A model generated the notes under the pieces. The model ran no database searches. It was not told where the DNA came from and saw only the letters and a list, made by a program, of their open reading frames with translations. Below are positions 19,350-30,100 of a stretch of DNA of 64,000 nucleotides, piece after piece (within the stretch, counting starts at the first letter, position 1; each line of letters starts with the position of its first letter). The position numbers and the translations under genes are program-made. Source of the DNA: JANQEU01 sp965242805 (lineage in GTDB: Bacteria; Bacteroidota; Bacteroidia; Cytophagales; Cyclobacteriaceae); assembly GCA_965242805.1 (NCBI GenBank), contig CBDETD010000002.1, positions 1,488,001 through 1,552,000 of the forward strand, given 5' to 3'.

Positions 19350-20237
19350 TTAGCAGAATTTTAGATTTTCATCCTTATCCCAGATCCCCCAATATGCTCC
19401 GACATCTCCTTCGGCACCCACTTTCCATGACTCATCAAACGATGAGAAATAAAAGATCTCAATATCCTCTTCCTGAGACCATTTTTGAGTATTTATGAAA
19501 TATTTTATTGCATTTTCAATTGAAGGATAGGCTCCTTCCAGGTTTGTTCCCTTGTCAGGCCAACCTGTCTCCGTAATGATCACTTTCTTCCCGTTGCCAG
19601 CACGTTTTGCCTGATGATACATATCCTTCATATAAAGCAAAGAATAGTCTTGATCACAACCTTCCCAAAACGGATAGCAATTGGATAAAATGATGTCACA
19701 TGCTTCCGTGATTTCAGGACGCTCGCTAAACTCATAGTAAGCATCAACGTAACCAACTGGAACATTCACTTCGGATTTTACCTTATGGATGAACTCCAGT
19801 AGCTCCTCCTCTGTAAGGTCTCCACGATACATCACTTCGTTTCCAACAGCAGCGATATCTACATATCCCTCATTTGCAATTTCAATGAGATTCACTATTT
19901 CCCTTTGATTTATTTCGGGATCATTACCCAACCATGCACCGACAAGGGTTTTCATACCATATTCATGGGCTATTTTAGGGATTAGTTCATTTCCATCGGT
20001 GCAGGAAAATGACCTGATCCACTTCGTATAAGGTTTAATTATTTCCAACCTTCTCCGGATCTGCTCCTCGGACAGTTGGTCTCCAGGTTTTTGACCTTCC
20101 AGATATGGGCTAAAGCACAGGCCGTGCATACCACTTTCCAGCGTTTTACAATAGAGTTCTTTCAATTCCTCTAATGATTTTCCTTCAAAGTCGATGGAAG
20201 CCAGTGCTAGAAATCTTTCTTCTCGTTTAGATGACAT
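19350..20237 (-). CDS. Cytoplasmic GH17-like beta-1,3-glucanase
   Basis: 295 residues, a compact TIM barrel without signal peptide. GH17-type motifs: general acid/base Glu134 in AAVGNEVMYRGD and nucleophile Glu223 in IITETGWPDKG, with SFDESWKVG near the end as in GH17 enzymes. It should cleave or trim beta-1,3-gluco-oligosaccharides after uptake, or act as a transglycosidase, supplying the GH149 phosphorylase. It lies 27 bases downstream of a GPH transporter gene, which supports import followed by cytoplasmic hydrolysis. The lipoprotein at 21860-23152 is a second, exported GH17 relative. Confidence 0.82.
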   Translation of the reverse strand: MSSKREERFLALASIDFEGKSLEELKELYCKTLESGMHGLCFSPYLEGQKPGDQLSEEQIRRRLEIIKPYTKWIRSFSCTDGNELIPKIAHEYGMKTLVGAWLGNDPEINQREIVNLIEIANEGYVDIAAVGNEVMYRGDLTEEELLEFIHKVKSEVNVPVGYVDAYYEFSERPEITEACDIILSNCYPFWEGCDQDYSLLYMKDMYHQAKRAGNGKKVIITETGWPDKGTNLEGAYPSIENAIKYFINTQKWSQEEDIEIFYFSSFDESWKVGAEGDVGAYWGIWDKDENLKFC

Positions 20238-20264
20238 TAGTTGTACTATTTTTTAAATTATTAT

Positions 20265-21686
20265 TTACAGTTCCCCTCTTCTTTCCTCCAATGTTGCTTT
20301 AATTTCTTTCGCTCTTTCTTCAGAGAGGTTATAACCGAGCATCACCACAATGGCAAGGCCAGCTGTTACAGAAGGAATGACTATATCAGCAATCCTTAAA
20401 TTAGTCATGGTTTCGACGGTCTGGGTGGCAGTAGTTTGATCAAATCCAACGACTTTCAAAACTAGTCCACCTAATACCAATGCCAATGCTTGACCTAGTT
20501 TGACCATCCACCAATAAATAGCCCCGAAGGTTCCTTCTTTTCTCGGCATCCCATTATTCAACTCATCCAGATCGCAAACATCGGCTGTCATACTCATCAT
20601 AAGTGTGAAGAGGCCTCCGAGCCCAAATGCAATCAGGGGAATTGGGAAAAACATAAGCCATGGATTTTCCGGATTAAATGCCCACCATTTGAGAATATAT
20701 CCAACGATAGATATTCCGGTTGAAATAATGAAAGCCTTTCTCTTACCCAGGTTATTGGATATCCATGAAATTATGGGAATTACCAAGAAAGCTGTTAACA
20801 CTGCAGTGACCGTAGAAAACCATGCAGGCCATGTTCCGGCGGCTTCATAACTTCCGTTGAATAAATAGAAAACAATGATGAACACACTAAATGAGGCCAC
20901 CATCTGGAAACCATTAAAAACCAGGAATGTGGCCCCGCAGAGCCTTAGGAACGGAATGTTTTTGAATACATCCGCAATACTTTTGAAGAGGTCAAGGAGA
21001 TTGGAAAATAGGCTTTTAAAGTTGATTTCCTTCCTGTTTTCAATATTGGAGGAATCTATACCTCTACAAAAAATAGCGGGTAATACTCCCATTACCACAC
21101 ATATCGAAGCTACAATAACAGATAACTGACGTACTCCAACAGCTTGTGATGAAAAAATATCCGGATCAGCTATGATAACCCAAAACCAGGGTACAATCAT
21201 CCACGCGATCTGACCCATTATGTTACCAAAAGCCATTAAACGGGTTCGCTCATTGTAATCAGTGGTCATCTCATAACCAAGTCCAACTAGAGGTGTGGCA
21301 AACATGGTATTCCCTACAAGGAAGACCATAGACATAATTAGGAAATACCAGAAATTAAATAGCTGGGAATTGTTTTCATCCAGCTGCCAAAGCAATGCAA
21401 AAAATATTGCGCTCAATATTGCTCCAATGAAAATGTAGGGCCTTCTTCTACCCCATTTGGTATTAGTATTATCTGAAATAAAGCCCATGACCGGATCCGT
21501 CACAGCATCAAAGATCCGGGGAAGTCCCCCAAGTAATCCGGCTAAGAAAGGATCCATACCAAAAGCCGTCAAAAGGAAGAACATAAAGAATCCAAGTGCT
21601 CCAGGTAAAAGGTTAAGTACCAGTTGACCAGAACCGAATGCAGCTTTTTGGGTTAAGGGGATAATATCTTTAGAAGCAGTTTGCAT
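20265..21686 (-). CDS. GPH-family sugar:cation symporter (MFS)
   Basis: 473 residues with 12 predicted membrane segments. GPH hallmarks: FDAVTDPVMGFISDNTNTKWGRRRPYI in the first half and DVCDLDELNNGMPRKEGTFG in the second. It is flanked by two GH17 genes (exported upstream, cytoplasmic 27 bases downstream), so it probably imports beta-1,3-gluco-oligosaccharides released outside. It is only distantly similar to the transporter at 11859-13211, so the two may differ in preferred chain length (inference). Confidence 0.88.
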   Translation of the reverse strand: MQTASKDIIPLTQKAAFGSGQLVLNLLPGALGFFMFFLLTAFGMDPFLAGLLGGLPRIFDAVTDPVMGFISDNTNTKWGRRRPYIFIGAILSAIFFALLWQLDENNSQLFNFWYFLIMSMVFLVGNTMFATPLVGLGYEMTTDYNERTRLMAFGNIMGQIAWMIVPWFWVIIADPDIFSSQAVGVRQLSVIVASICVVMGVLPAIFCRGIDSSNIENRKEINFKSLFSNLLDLFKSIADVFKNIPFLRLCGATFLVFNGFQMVASFSVFIIVFYLFNGSYEAAGTWPAWFSTVTAVLTAFLVIPIISWISNNLGKRKAFIISTGISIVGYILKWWAFNPENPWLMFFPIPLIAFGLGGLFTLMMSMTADVCDLDELNNGMPRKEGTFGAIYWWMVKLGQALALVLGGLVLKVVGFDQTTATQTVETMTNLRIADIVIPSVTAGLAIVVMLGYNLSEERAKEIKATLEERRGEL

Positions 21687-21859
21687 ATCAGGTTTGTTTA
21701 TTCATTAATTAGGAATAATCAGTGTTTGAATGGTCTGTTGACCTATGGAAAAGACTATAGTTTGATCAGCATGATAATTGGTAAAATTTTTTGTCGAAAT
21801 GGCGAATATGTAATCGATTGGTGTAAGAATACTTCTCCTCAGGAACATATCATTTGTCT

Positions 21860-23152
21860 TTATTGGGCGAATTCTAAGTCAGTTTTAATTGGAGGAAGCA
21901 ATGCCGTTTCCATTAGAACCTCCCTATTTCCATCAAAAGTTTTGGTGATTGGATTACCTCCTCGTGTCAGTCCATTAAATACACCTTGGTCAACCAGATC
22001 CCAAAGAACATATTTTGCTTGTCCCTGCAGAGTGAATAATCCAAAGTGGTTCTCAGATCCTTTTACATTATGTGAATCCTTCCAGGGTTCGTCGAATGCT
22101 TCAAAATAGAAGCATGAAATGCCTTCACTGTTAGTCCAATCTCGCATCATTTCGTAGTAAAGGCTTTCTTTGAATTCATCCGTCGCTTTTGAACCTTTAC
22201 TGCCATAATGATGATTATCAGAATCAAGACTCGCCCAACCTGTTTCACCGATATGAATGGGTTTGTCAATTCCCAAATTATTCATATACTCTTTTACTCT
22301 ATTGTATTGAGCAACTGCAAAATCCCTGGATCTTTCCATCGCCCGCACAATTTGTTCTTCTTTGGGAAGAGTGTCTTCACCGTTGAAAACTCCCCAAAAT
22401 TCAGGGTTGTAATGGGTGTTATGCATTGGATACGTATGCATCGAAATGAAATCAACTGCTCCAATGAGGCTATTCAAATCCTCAACATGGTACTCTGTTC
22501 CTCCACCACCCCATGAGGAGAAATCGTCTGAACTTGTGATCCACAGACTTTCAGGAAGCTCCCCTTTGGATTTTAAAGATTGAAGATGATTTACCCATTT
22601 CAATATCACTCCTGGTTGGACATAATAAGCTTCAGCCCATTTGACCATGGCCTCATTACCGACAGCTATGATCTTTACAATATCAGGATACTTATTGGCC
22701 AATGCAACAGCGCGCTTTATCTCACCTTCATTTTGTTCGCTCTCGACATTATGATCAACAGGTTCGTCTGTCCACGCATTTTTACAGTCAATCCAGGCAC
22801 CGAGCATCAGGTACATCTGAAACTCCGGATTTTCCTGTTTTAGTTCTCTAATTGCTTTAAGTACGTTAGAAGCATGCGGTAACTGAACATTGTAGGTCCG
22901 CAGTAGTCTGATCCCCATCGCCGACAATATCTTCATGTCCTCTTTGAGTTCCTCGACAGTGGGTTGGAATTCCCTTGTTTTTTTTCTGTAACCGCCGTAC
23001 GAAATTGCCAGATAGTTTGGATCACCGAGTATATCTTCTGCTGTCAAATTATATTTTGATTGCATTTGGTCTTCTTCTTCATTTTTTGTTTGACTGCAAG
23101 ATGCCACTACTAAACAAATAATTACGATTAGGACGATATGAAATCTTATCAT
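21860..23152 (-). CDS. GH17-like beta-1,3-glucanase lipoprotein
   Basis: 430 residues from ATG 23152, which gives a standard lipoprotein signal (VVASC, Cys19); an ATG 21 bases upstream is also possible. GH17 catalytic pair: acid/base Glu167 in IIAVGNEAMVKWAE and nucleophile Glu303 in IHIGETGWASLD, with FEAFDEPWKDS further on. It is predicted to sit on the outer membrane or in the periplasm and to cut beta-1,3-glucan oligomers. The 173-base gap to the following GPH gene means co-transcription is likely but not certain. A strong hairpin at 23225-23257 separates it from the surface operon upstream. Confidence 0.83.
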   Translation of the reverse strand: MIRFHIVLIVIICLVVASCSQTKNEEEDQMQSKYNLTAEDILGDPNYLAISYGGYRKKTREFQPTVEELKEDMKILSAMGIRLLRTYNVQLPHASNVLKAIRELKQENPEFQMYLMLGAWIDCKNAWTDEPVDHNVESEQNEGEIKRAVALANKYPDIVKIIAVGNEAMVKWAEAYYVQPGVILKWVNHLQSLKSKGELPESLWITSSDDFSSWGGGGTEYHVEDLNSLIGAVDFISMHTYPMHNTHYNPEFWGVFNGEDTLPKEEQIVRAMERSRDFAVAQYNRVKEYMNNLGIDKPIHIGETGWASLDSDNHHYGSKGSKATDEFKESLYYEMMRDWTNSEGISCFYFEAFDEPWKDSHNVKGSENHFGLFTLQGQAKYVLWDLVDQGVFNGLTRGGNPITKTFDGNREVLMETALLPPIKTDLEFAQ

Positions 23153-23224
23153 TGTGGCTACGAGAGTGGTCATTTCCGAGCTGGAGTTTTATTCGAAATG
23201 TTTATTATCAGTTCAATTAGGATA

Positions 23225-23257
23225 AAAACGAGCCAAGCCTTAGGCTCGGCTCGTTTT
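23225..23257 (-). terminator. Intrinsic terminator after the surface glucan operon
   Basis: Inverted repeat AAAACGAGCC (23225-23234) and GGCTCGTTTT (23248-23257), with an inner AGCC/GGCT extension around TTA. It is followed on the minus strand by a T run. Being symmetrical it could work in both directions. It sits 20 bases past the stop at 23277 and ends the four-gene unit 30309-23277. Confidence 0.85.
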
Positions 23258-23276
23258 AAGTCTTGGATATCTCCAA

Positions 23277-24848
23277 TTAGTTTTTGTACAAATAGATATT
23301 ATCAATGTATACTACATTCAGAGTAGCAGCGGTGGCCAGGATGAACTGAGCTAAATTGTCACGGGTCGTTCCGGATCCTTGAGCAAAATCTGCTATTGCA
23401 ATATCAAGAGATTGCCATGATCCACTTTGACCGTCACCAATCGCATTGGTATATTCAAAAGCGTTAACTTCCGCTCCACCTGCGTGGTTGGACCATTTTG
23501 GATTTAGTATTTGCCCCGCCGCGAAATCATCTGCAATCCAATAATCCATATGAAAATGAGTCATTTCAGTTGCATCGAATGAATTGCTGCTAAAATCTAC
23601 GCCCAGGAATCCACCGGCAGAACTACCAAAAGTAATCTTCTTAATATTGTTTCCTGCGATTTCTAGATCTTCCTGACTAGCATCATCCCATTCTGCAGAC
23701 CATGTATCAACGGTTACATCAGTATAGGCATCACTGAATAACGAGATCACATTTGCTTCAGCAACAGTCGGAGCCGCAGGAGCATCGTCTGGTTCGGATG
23801 TTGTAGACTCGATCTCCACTAATGAGATATTGTCCAATACAACTACCCCTGTTTCCCCTGCAAGATCGAATAGAACTCGATTGTCAACTCCGTCTTCGCC
23901 GAAAGAAGCAGCCAATTCCAAATCGTATCTGTTGGTTGAAGTTGTTACATTAACCGTTTCAATACTAGCTGCAAAACTTCCTCCATTTAGGCCAATACCA
24001 GCAATGAAAGCCCTTTCAACGTCGGAAGATGCATCAAAAGACAATTTGTAAGTCTTACCCTGCTCGATGGTTACAACCTGACTAAGGTTAACCAGGAACG
24101 GCTGATTTGGATCGGCACTTTCAATGTTTACTATGAAGAATGTATTGGTTCCTTCCGTTTGAGTTGGTACCACAGCAGGATCACCAAAATTCACAATCCA
24201 AGGATCCGTTGAGCTACCTTCAAAGTCACCGTTTGATACTAATCCACCAGGGTATCTCACTTTTACAGTTCTCGTAACTTGTGTAGCAGCATTTCCAGCA
24301 GCATCAGATACATCATAGGTAATTACATAAGTTCCTGCTTTATTAACATCTACGGCATCACCACCAACAGTAATAGACGAAGAAATGTCGCCATCTATGT
24401 TGTCGGTAGCAGTTGCTCCCGCGTCAGTAAAAGTCCCGCCAAGCTCTACTTCAACTTCTGCGTCTCCTGTAAGGGTAATTACAGGTGCCTCAGTATCTGT
24501 TGATGCTAAAGCCACTGTGACAGTCTGGGTATTCGTATCTGAACCACCTTCATTGGTTGCAGTTAGGGCCACTTCATAGCTACCGCTTTCCGCATATGTG
24601 TTAGTTGGTGATTCGTCGGTCGAAGTATTGCCATCATCAAAATCCCAGGCATAAGCGTTGCCATCACCAGTTGACGTGTTGGTGAAGGTAACTACCCCTG
24701 TTTCATTGTCCACTACGAATGTAAATCCAGCTTCCGGTGGAGCAACTGGATCATCATCGTCACTACAGCTAAGTAAAAACACAACTGAACCTAGTGCCAG
24801 GAACAGTGCTGCATTTCTAAATAAATTATTAATCTTCATATTATTCAT
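23277..24848 (-). CDS. Surface glycan-binding lipoprotein (PKD, Ig-like, CBM-like)
   Basis: 523 residues; the lipoprotein signal ends FLLSC (Cys28) and is followed by SDDDD, a typical surface-export stretch. Domains in order: PKD (about 38-113, AYAWDFDDGNTSTD), DUF5011/Ig-like (about 120-198, GTYVITYDVSDAAGNAAT), a CBM4/9-like jelly roll (about 200-345, GLVSNGDFEGSSTDPW ... VVLDNISLVEIE), and a C-terminal module of about 160 residues (from about 362) that also ends the lipoprotein at 25723-27138. No catalytic motif is seen. Its role is probably to hold beta-1,3-glucan at the cell surface, filling the place of SusE/F-type proteins. It is last in a four-gene operon, 18 bases after the GH16 gene. 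Confidence 0.78.
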   Translation of the reverse strand: MNNMKINNLFRNAALFLALGSVVFLLSCSDDDDPVAPPEAGFTFVVDNETGVVTFTNTSTGDGNAYAWDFDDGNTSTDESPTNTYAESGSYEVALTATNEGGSDTNTQTVTVALASTDTEAPVITLTGDAEVEVELGGTFTDAGATATDNIDGDISSSITVGGDAVDVNKAGTYVITYDVSDAAGNAATQVTRTVKVRYPGGLVSNGDFEGSSTDPWIVNFGDPAVVPTQTEGTNTFFIVNIESADPNQPFLVNLSQVVTIEQGKTYKLSFDASSDVERAFIAGIGLNGGSFAASIETVNVTTSTNRYDLELAASFGEDGVDNRVLFDLAGETGVVVLDNISLVEIESTTSEPDDAPAAPTVAEANVISLFSDAYTDVTVDTWSAEWDDASQEDLEIAGNNIKKITFGSSAGGFLGVDFSSNSFDATEMTHFHMDYWIADDFAAGQILNPKWSNHAGGAEVNAFEYTNAIGDGQSGSWQSLDIAIADFAQGSGTTRDNLAQFILATAATLNVVYIDNIYLYKN

Positions 24849-24866
24849 TTTGTTGTTAAATACTAA

Positions 24867-25691
24867 TTATTGATAAAGTCTTACATAGTCCACAGTCATG
24901 GTTTGTGGAAAACGACTACTACTATTCGGCGGACCTACATAACCTCCACCGACTGCCACGTTTAGTAGGATAAAGAATTCTTTGTCAAATACCCACTCGG
25001 TTCCACTGGGAATACTTGCCGGAGTCAGTTGCTGATAAAGGAAATCATCCACAAAATAATCGATGAAACCAGGGCCCCATTCGACGGCGAAAACATGAAA
25101 CTCGGTGTCAAACCTCCCCTCTTCCAATTCAAATTCTTGAGAAATGGGGTTACCACCAGAATATCCTGGGCCATGTATCGCTCCACCAATCTTACTTGGC
25201 TCCTGCCCTCTTAATTCCATGATATCAATTTCACCGCATTGCGGCCAGCTTACGGTCTCAATATCAGTTCCCAACATCCAGAATGCAGGCCAAAGACCCT
25301 GGCTAAAAGGAGTCTTGAGTCGCGCTTCTATACGACCGTATCTTTGTTCAACCTTACCTTGTGTGGTGATTCTTGCTGAAGTGTAAGAACTTCCCTGGTA
25401 AGACTCCTGGATAGCAGTGATCACCAGATTCCCTTCACCATCCAGGGATACATTTTCCGGTCTGTCAGTATAATACTGCAGTTCTTGATTCCCCCATCCA
25501 TTTTCACCAGTCCCTATTTCAAAATTCCAATTATTGGGATCAGGTGAGTCACCGGTTGAACCGTCAAATTCATCAGACCACACGAGTTCAAAACTTCTTT
25601 GTGGCTCATTTGAATCGTCGCAACCGGCGGTTACCAGTAGCATACCCGACAAAATCAGAAAAACAAAAATCTTCGATCCAAGCTTAATCAT
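24867..25691 (-). CDS. GH16 endo-beta-1,3-glucanase (laminarinase) lipoprotein
   Basis: 274 residues from ATG 25691 (a GTG 9 bases upstream is in frame). Lipobox VTAGC (Cys24). One GH16 domain fills the protein, with the catalytic signature GEIDIMELRG (nucleophile Glu154, Asp156, acid/base Glu159). WSDEFDG, ELQYYTDRPENV and GLWPAFWMLG are typical of GH16 laminarinases. It should make endo cuts in beta-1,3-glucan at the cell surface. Gaps of 31 and 18 bases to its neighbours place it in the operon with two binding lipoproteins and the glycosidase-barrel protein. Confidence 0.93.
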   Translation of the reverse strand: MIKLGSKIFVFLILSGMLLVTAGCDDSNEPQRSFELVWSDEFDGSTGDSPDPNNWNFEIGTGENGWGNQELQYYTDRPENVSLDGEGNLVITAIQESYQGSSYTSARITTQGKVEQRYGRIEARLKTPFSQGLWPAFWMLGTDIETVSWPQCGEIDIMELRGQEPSKIGGAIHGPGYSGGNPISQEFELEEGRFDTEFHVFAVEWGPGFIDYFVDDFLYQQLTPASIPSGTEWVFDKEFFILLNVAVGGGYVGPPNSSSRFPQTMTVDYVRLYQ

Positions 25692-25722
25692 GCTGTTCAC
25701 CTCTGTTAGTCAGACTTTTTTA

Positions 25723-27138
25723 TTACCTATAGAAATAGACATTGTCCACATAAATGTTTGAAATGGTAGCATCAGAAACGAAAAATATCAGGTCTACATC
25801 ATCAGTACCACCCAATCCTGCAAAATCAGAGAGCGGAATATCATAGCTAACCCACTGCTCCTCAAGTAATGGGCTGTAACTTTCGAGGTTCACGGATCCT
25901 GATGTTTCTGTTGGACCATTATTGTTGATAATCTGGAATCTTAGAAAATCACCTCCACCGACAGGTTCGCGTACGTTTATGTCCACATGAATGTGAGTCA
26001 TCGCTGAGGCATCTACATCAGGAGAATTAAACATGTTGATACTTACAAAATTTAATTCTGTGTAACTGATAATATTGTCGCCTCCTATGTCAATGGCTCC
26101 ACCCTGAGTGGTCGCAAACTGGAAGAAACCATTATAATTATCGACTTGTACGTTTTCATAAGCATCGCTGAAAATCGATACCACATCGGATGCATTTCTA
26201 GTTGGAGGAGTTGGTGCGGACTGAAAGTTTCCTGTCGATGTCAATGTAAGTGAACCAAGTGCATCAATCTGGTTACTCCCTTCACCGAGTGTAGCAGTAA
26301 TTGTTGTGGTACCCGCATCCTGTACGGTTATTGTTCCGGTTTCATCAACCGTAGCAACATTTGGATTAGAAGAATTAAAACCTAAATAGGATGGAGCCGC
26401 GTTAACCGGAACATCAATTCCATCGATATTGTATACGACATTAACACCTGAAACTGGGATAGTAACTCCATTGAAGGATGTTAGTGTTTCATCATTCCCA
26501 TTGAATATTTGAGCTAGCGGCTGAGCTACACTCGGCAAATTCTCATATTTCAATTCGTCAATCCAGAAGGAATATCCTACTTCCTGGCCCTCTGGTCCGA
26601 TACCTCCTGCAGCAAAAAGGAATACTGTTTTGACTTCAGTTAGTCTTGAAGGGTCAGGGATAGGGATGATGAATTGTTTCCAATTGGTTGTGAAGTCCAG
26701 ATCCGTTAATGTCGCTTGATACTCAAGTCCAAAACCCATTGTTCCAATGGTTGCGGATTGGGATGCCCGTCCCCAAAAAGTCAATGCATTATATTCGGTC
26801 AAGTTCCTGGCTCCACCATCGACCTCAAAGGACGCTCCTGCAAAACCTCCTCCGGGATCATCCGCATTAGGTACATCAAATCGAATTGATGCGTTGCTTT
26901 CGTATCCTTCATTTTCGTCCACTGAAAATACATCCGGTTTGGCTCCATCCCCCACAAAAGGGAAATAGAAATTGGTTCCCATACCTATGAAAGTATCTGT
27001 AAATATTTCTGATGTATTAGGAAAAGGAGCTTCCGGTAATACCTCTTCCTCGCGAACACAACCAGCCAATAAGGTTATGAAGACAGTTAACATCAAAAGA
27101 TTAGTGATTCTATTATTGAAATATATTTTTTTCATCAT
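25723..27138 (-). CDS. Surface glycan-binding lipoprotein with Big_2 domain
   Basis: 471 residues, lipobox LLAGC (Cys27). A jelly-roll CBM-like domain at about 45-200 (ends YSFWIDELKYENL), a Big_2-type Ig domain at about 205-303 (FNSSNPNVATVDETGTITV), and a C-terminal jelly-roll module at about 310-471. The last is clearly homologous to the end of the lipoprotein at 23277-24848 (VVSIFSDAYENVQVDNY here, VISLFSDAYTDVTVDTW there; both end IYVDN/IYIDN plus Y-[FL]-Y). No enzyme motif. Probably binds glucan at the surface; it stands in the position where SusD would be expected but has no TPR-like helices. Confidence 0.78.
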   Translation of the reverse strand: MMKKIYFNNRITNLLMLTVFITLLAGCVREEEVLPEAPFPNTSEIFTDTFIGMGTNFYFPFVGDGAKPDVFSVDENEGYESNASIRFDVPNADDPGGGFAGASFEVDGGARNLTEYNALTFWGRASQSATIGTMGFGLEYQATLTDLDFTTNWKQFIIPIPDPSRLTEVKTVFLFAAGGIGPEGQEVGYSFWIDELKYENLPSVAQPLAQIFNGNDETLTSFNGVTIPVSGVNVVYNIDGIDVPVNAAPSYLGFNSSNPNVATVDETGTITVQDAGTTTITATLGEGSNQIDALGSLTLTSTGNFQSAPTPPTRNASDVVSIFSDAYENVQVDNYNGFFQFATTQGGAIDIGGDNIISYTELNFVSINMFNSPDVDASAMTHIHVDINVREPVGGGDFLRFQIINNNGPTETSGSVNLESYSPLLEEQWVSYDIPLSDFAGLGGTDDVDLIFFVSDATISNIYVDNVYFYR

Positions 27139-27162
27139 TTTACGCTTTTAGAAGACCAGATA

Positions 27163-30100
27163 TTATTGACCAATGTTGATGTGTACATAGGTTCTCAATT
27201 CCCATTCCGAACCATTCCCTACACCGGCAGGAGCAACAACTGCCGTGGTGGCTGTAGGATCAAATTGATATAAATACCTGGGTGAATATTTGTCAAGTGA
27301 TCTCCAGATATACTGTATTCCCAACTTCGTGTTAGGTAACATGAACCAGTCCTGTTTACCGGCTGTGGTGTTGATATCCGCCAATATCTGTAGCGGGAAC
27401 GTTAGGTTGAAGTCTCTATGATAATCATAAGGTCCCCAGTCGTTAACCTTTACCTGAGTTTCGAATCGGAACTTTTTATAGATCGTTCTCACATCAGCTC
27501 CAAATCTTTCTATCAGCCTATCATCACTACCACGTGCTTGAGCATTTCCACCATATAGATTAGCTATAATACCAAAATCACGGTTTATCTTGGATACAAC
27601 CCTTGCATGGGCTTCCCAAAGGTCCTGAGAAGGAGCGGCTCCGGGGAATGGGAAAATACTACGATCTGCACCAAAACCAATCCATGCATCCATCGATGTA
27701 GGAAGGTGTCTGTAAACAAATCCCGCACTAACCGCAAAACCTGCATCTTCCGATCTGTCGTTATCCCACTGATACATCCAGGTTCCAGGCGTAGGGTCAA
27801 AGGTGAAGAGGATCTCTCCAGCGAATGTTTCCCTGTTCCAATCCCTTACCACAAAAGGATCCGTCAAGATATTTCTAAGCCTTCCAGGTGCAGTAACATC
27901 TCCTGGCATCGGATCAATAATAGGTTGTTGGTATAGGAAGTTTGGAGCAATTTGTAGGTTACCAATAGAGTAAGTAAATCCGGACAAAATACTGTTTCTA
28001 TTTCCACTTCCGCTGTCTTTCAATTTCCATCCTGTAAATGTTTGCGTAAGGTCTCCTCCCCCATTTGCAACAACACCTTGAGAAGCTCCCAATGCGTACC
28101 AGTTGAAGAGTCCGCCAGCATAGGTCACTTTAAATTTTCCTCCCCAGGTATCTGTGTCTTTTACTTCATCCAGAAGCACCTCATAGCTATCGCTTTCCCC
28201 TCTTGCCACCTGGAAGTTACGACCAACCAGAGGTTGACCACCCCATATACCACCTACTTCGAACGTGAATTTTTCAAGCTCCCTTTCTACATGAATAGTT
28301 GCTCTTCTCGTCCTTGGCTGTGGAACAGCAATCGATGTAACTGCAGCTCCAAGTGTACTAACATCCTCATGAAACATTCCTGTTACATGATATTTTCCGA
28401 TATGCTTTCGATATTTCACCAAAACTGCCGGGTTGGCTCCCCACCATAGCTCAGGACCAAAAGCAACCTTTAGCCCTTTGAAGCTTCTTTTTCCTTCCAC
28501 CTCTATCCCATTGGGAGCAAGACCTTGATAAATATCCAGGTTTGGACCATAGTTAGCTTCGGGATACAGTCCGAAAAAGTCTCCTTCATAACCCCAATGA
28601 TAGTGTCCGGTACGATAGAATCCGGTTAGGTCAAAAAGCTTACTGTTCCATTTGTATTCAGCTTGATAGACCTGGACCCTGTTAAAATCAGACACGGTAA
28701 CTGGGCCGTTGGGAGAATTAATAACCGTTGGTCTTCCCCTGTTCTCGTAGAAAATTTCATTGATTGGATTCTCAGGTACATTTCCAAGAATGTTGAAGGT
28801 TGCGGAGGCCGTAATATTTGCACTTGGTTTTGCTTCAATTCCCACAAAGTAGGATTCCATTCTATCAAATCCCTTCTCGTCAGGATATACCTGTGCATTT
28901 GGGTCAGGATCAGACGGGGTTGTAATCAAATCACCGCCAGTTATAAATGTTGAAAACTCGGCTCTAAGACTTTTCACTTTCAGTTTCCCACCTTGCGCTG
29001 CCTGTAATGCTGCTCTATCCCCCCTGGCCCTGGTTACAGCGTTCATGATCTGTATGTTGTCAAAATAGGCTTCGATAGTGGAATTAGTTACTCCTTCACC
29101 ATATGGATCTGTTTTATGTGCCTCTTGCAATGCATAGTATGCAGCTCTCGGATACAGCTGATATAATCCCCTGGAATTGGTAGGACCCTTTGCACAAACA
29201 CCGAACCACTCCTCATTCATGTTATTTTCGCCATCCTTATAGTCTAACATATAACCTCCATTGGCCCATGAAGCATTGTTATCATGAACATCCGCGTTCT
29301 TCCGGTCATCAAATCCATATTTCCACCAGCCATCACTGAATTGAAAGGTGTAACCACCGATGGAATTGCCTGCCAAACCCAGGCCGGCAGCATTCATATA
29401 TATTTCTTTCCAATTACCTACCATGTAATAGGCCTGGGCCTGCTGATCTTCACGATTTTCCAGCGCGTTGTATGCATCAGCGCCAAACTCGGTAAAGAGG
29501 ATCGGCAGATCCAATTCATCTTCAACTCTTTGGAACGCATCGCCAAATGACACTCCTCGATACATGTTAACACCATATATATCCACATCAGGGATCTCTT
29601 CAGCCAGGATCTCTACAAAAAGCAGATCTCCATTACATATTGCCACCGGGTGATTGGAGTCTATAGCTTTCATCGCTTTGGCGGCATCATTCATGAGCCT
29701 GTACATTGGTCTGCCGCGAGATTCACCAATAAAATTGATACGCTGTTCATCATCCGGAAAATCCTCAGTTTCCGCACCTTGCCAGAATAGGCCATAGTTA
29801 TTTTCATTCCCCAATAGATAGAGTAATAAGCCTGGGGTATCTTTATATTCCTCTGCAAGGGTGGTTATTTCTTCCATTAAAAACTCCATGGTCACGGGAT
29901 CATCATAAATGGTGACTGGAGTCCATACTCCATTTAATGTCAAGCCGTACCTACCGAAAGAGTGATTTAACATGGTATAAATTCCGTACTCTTCGTATAT
30001 GTATTGGATCCATTTTGCAGGAACTCCTGTATACATTCGTACCGAATTGACTCCCATGTTTTTTAACAATGACATCTCGGAATCTAATCCTGCTTTAATA

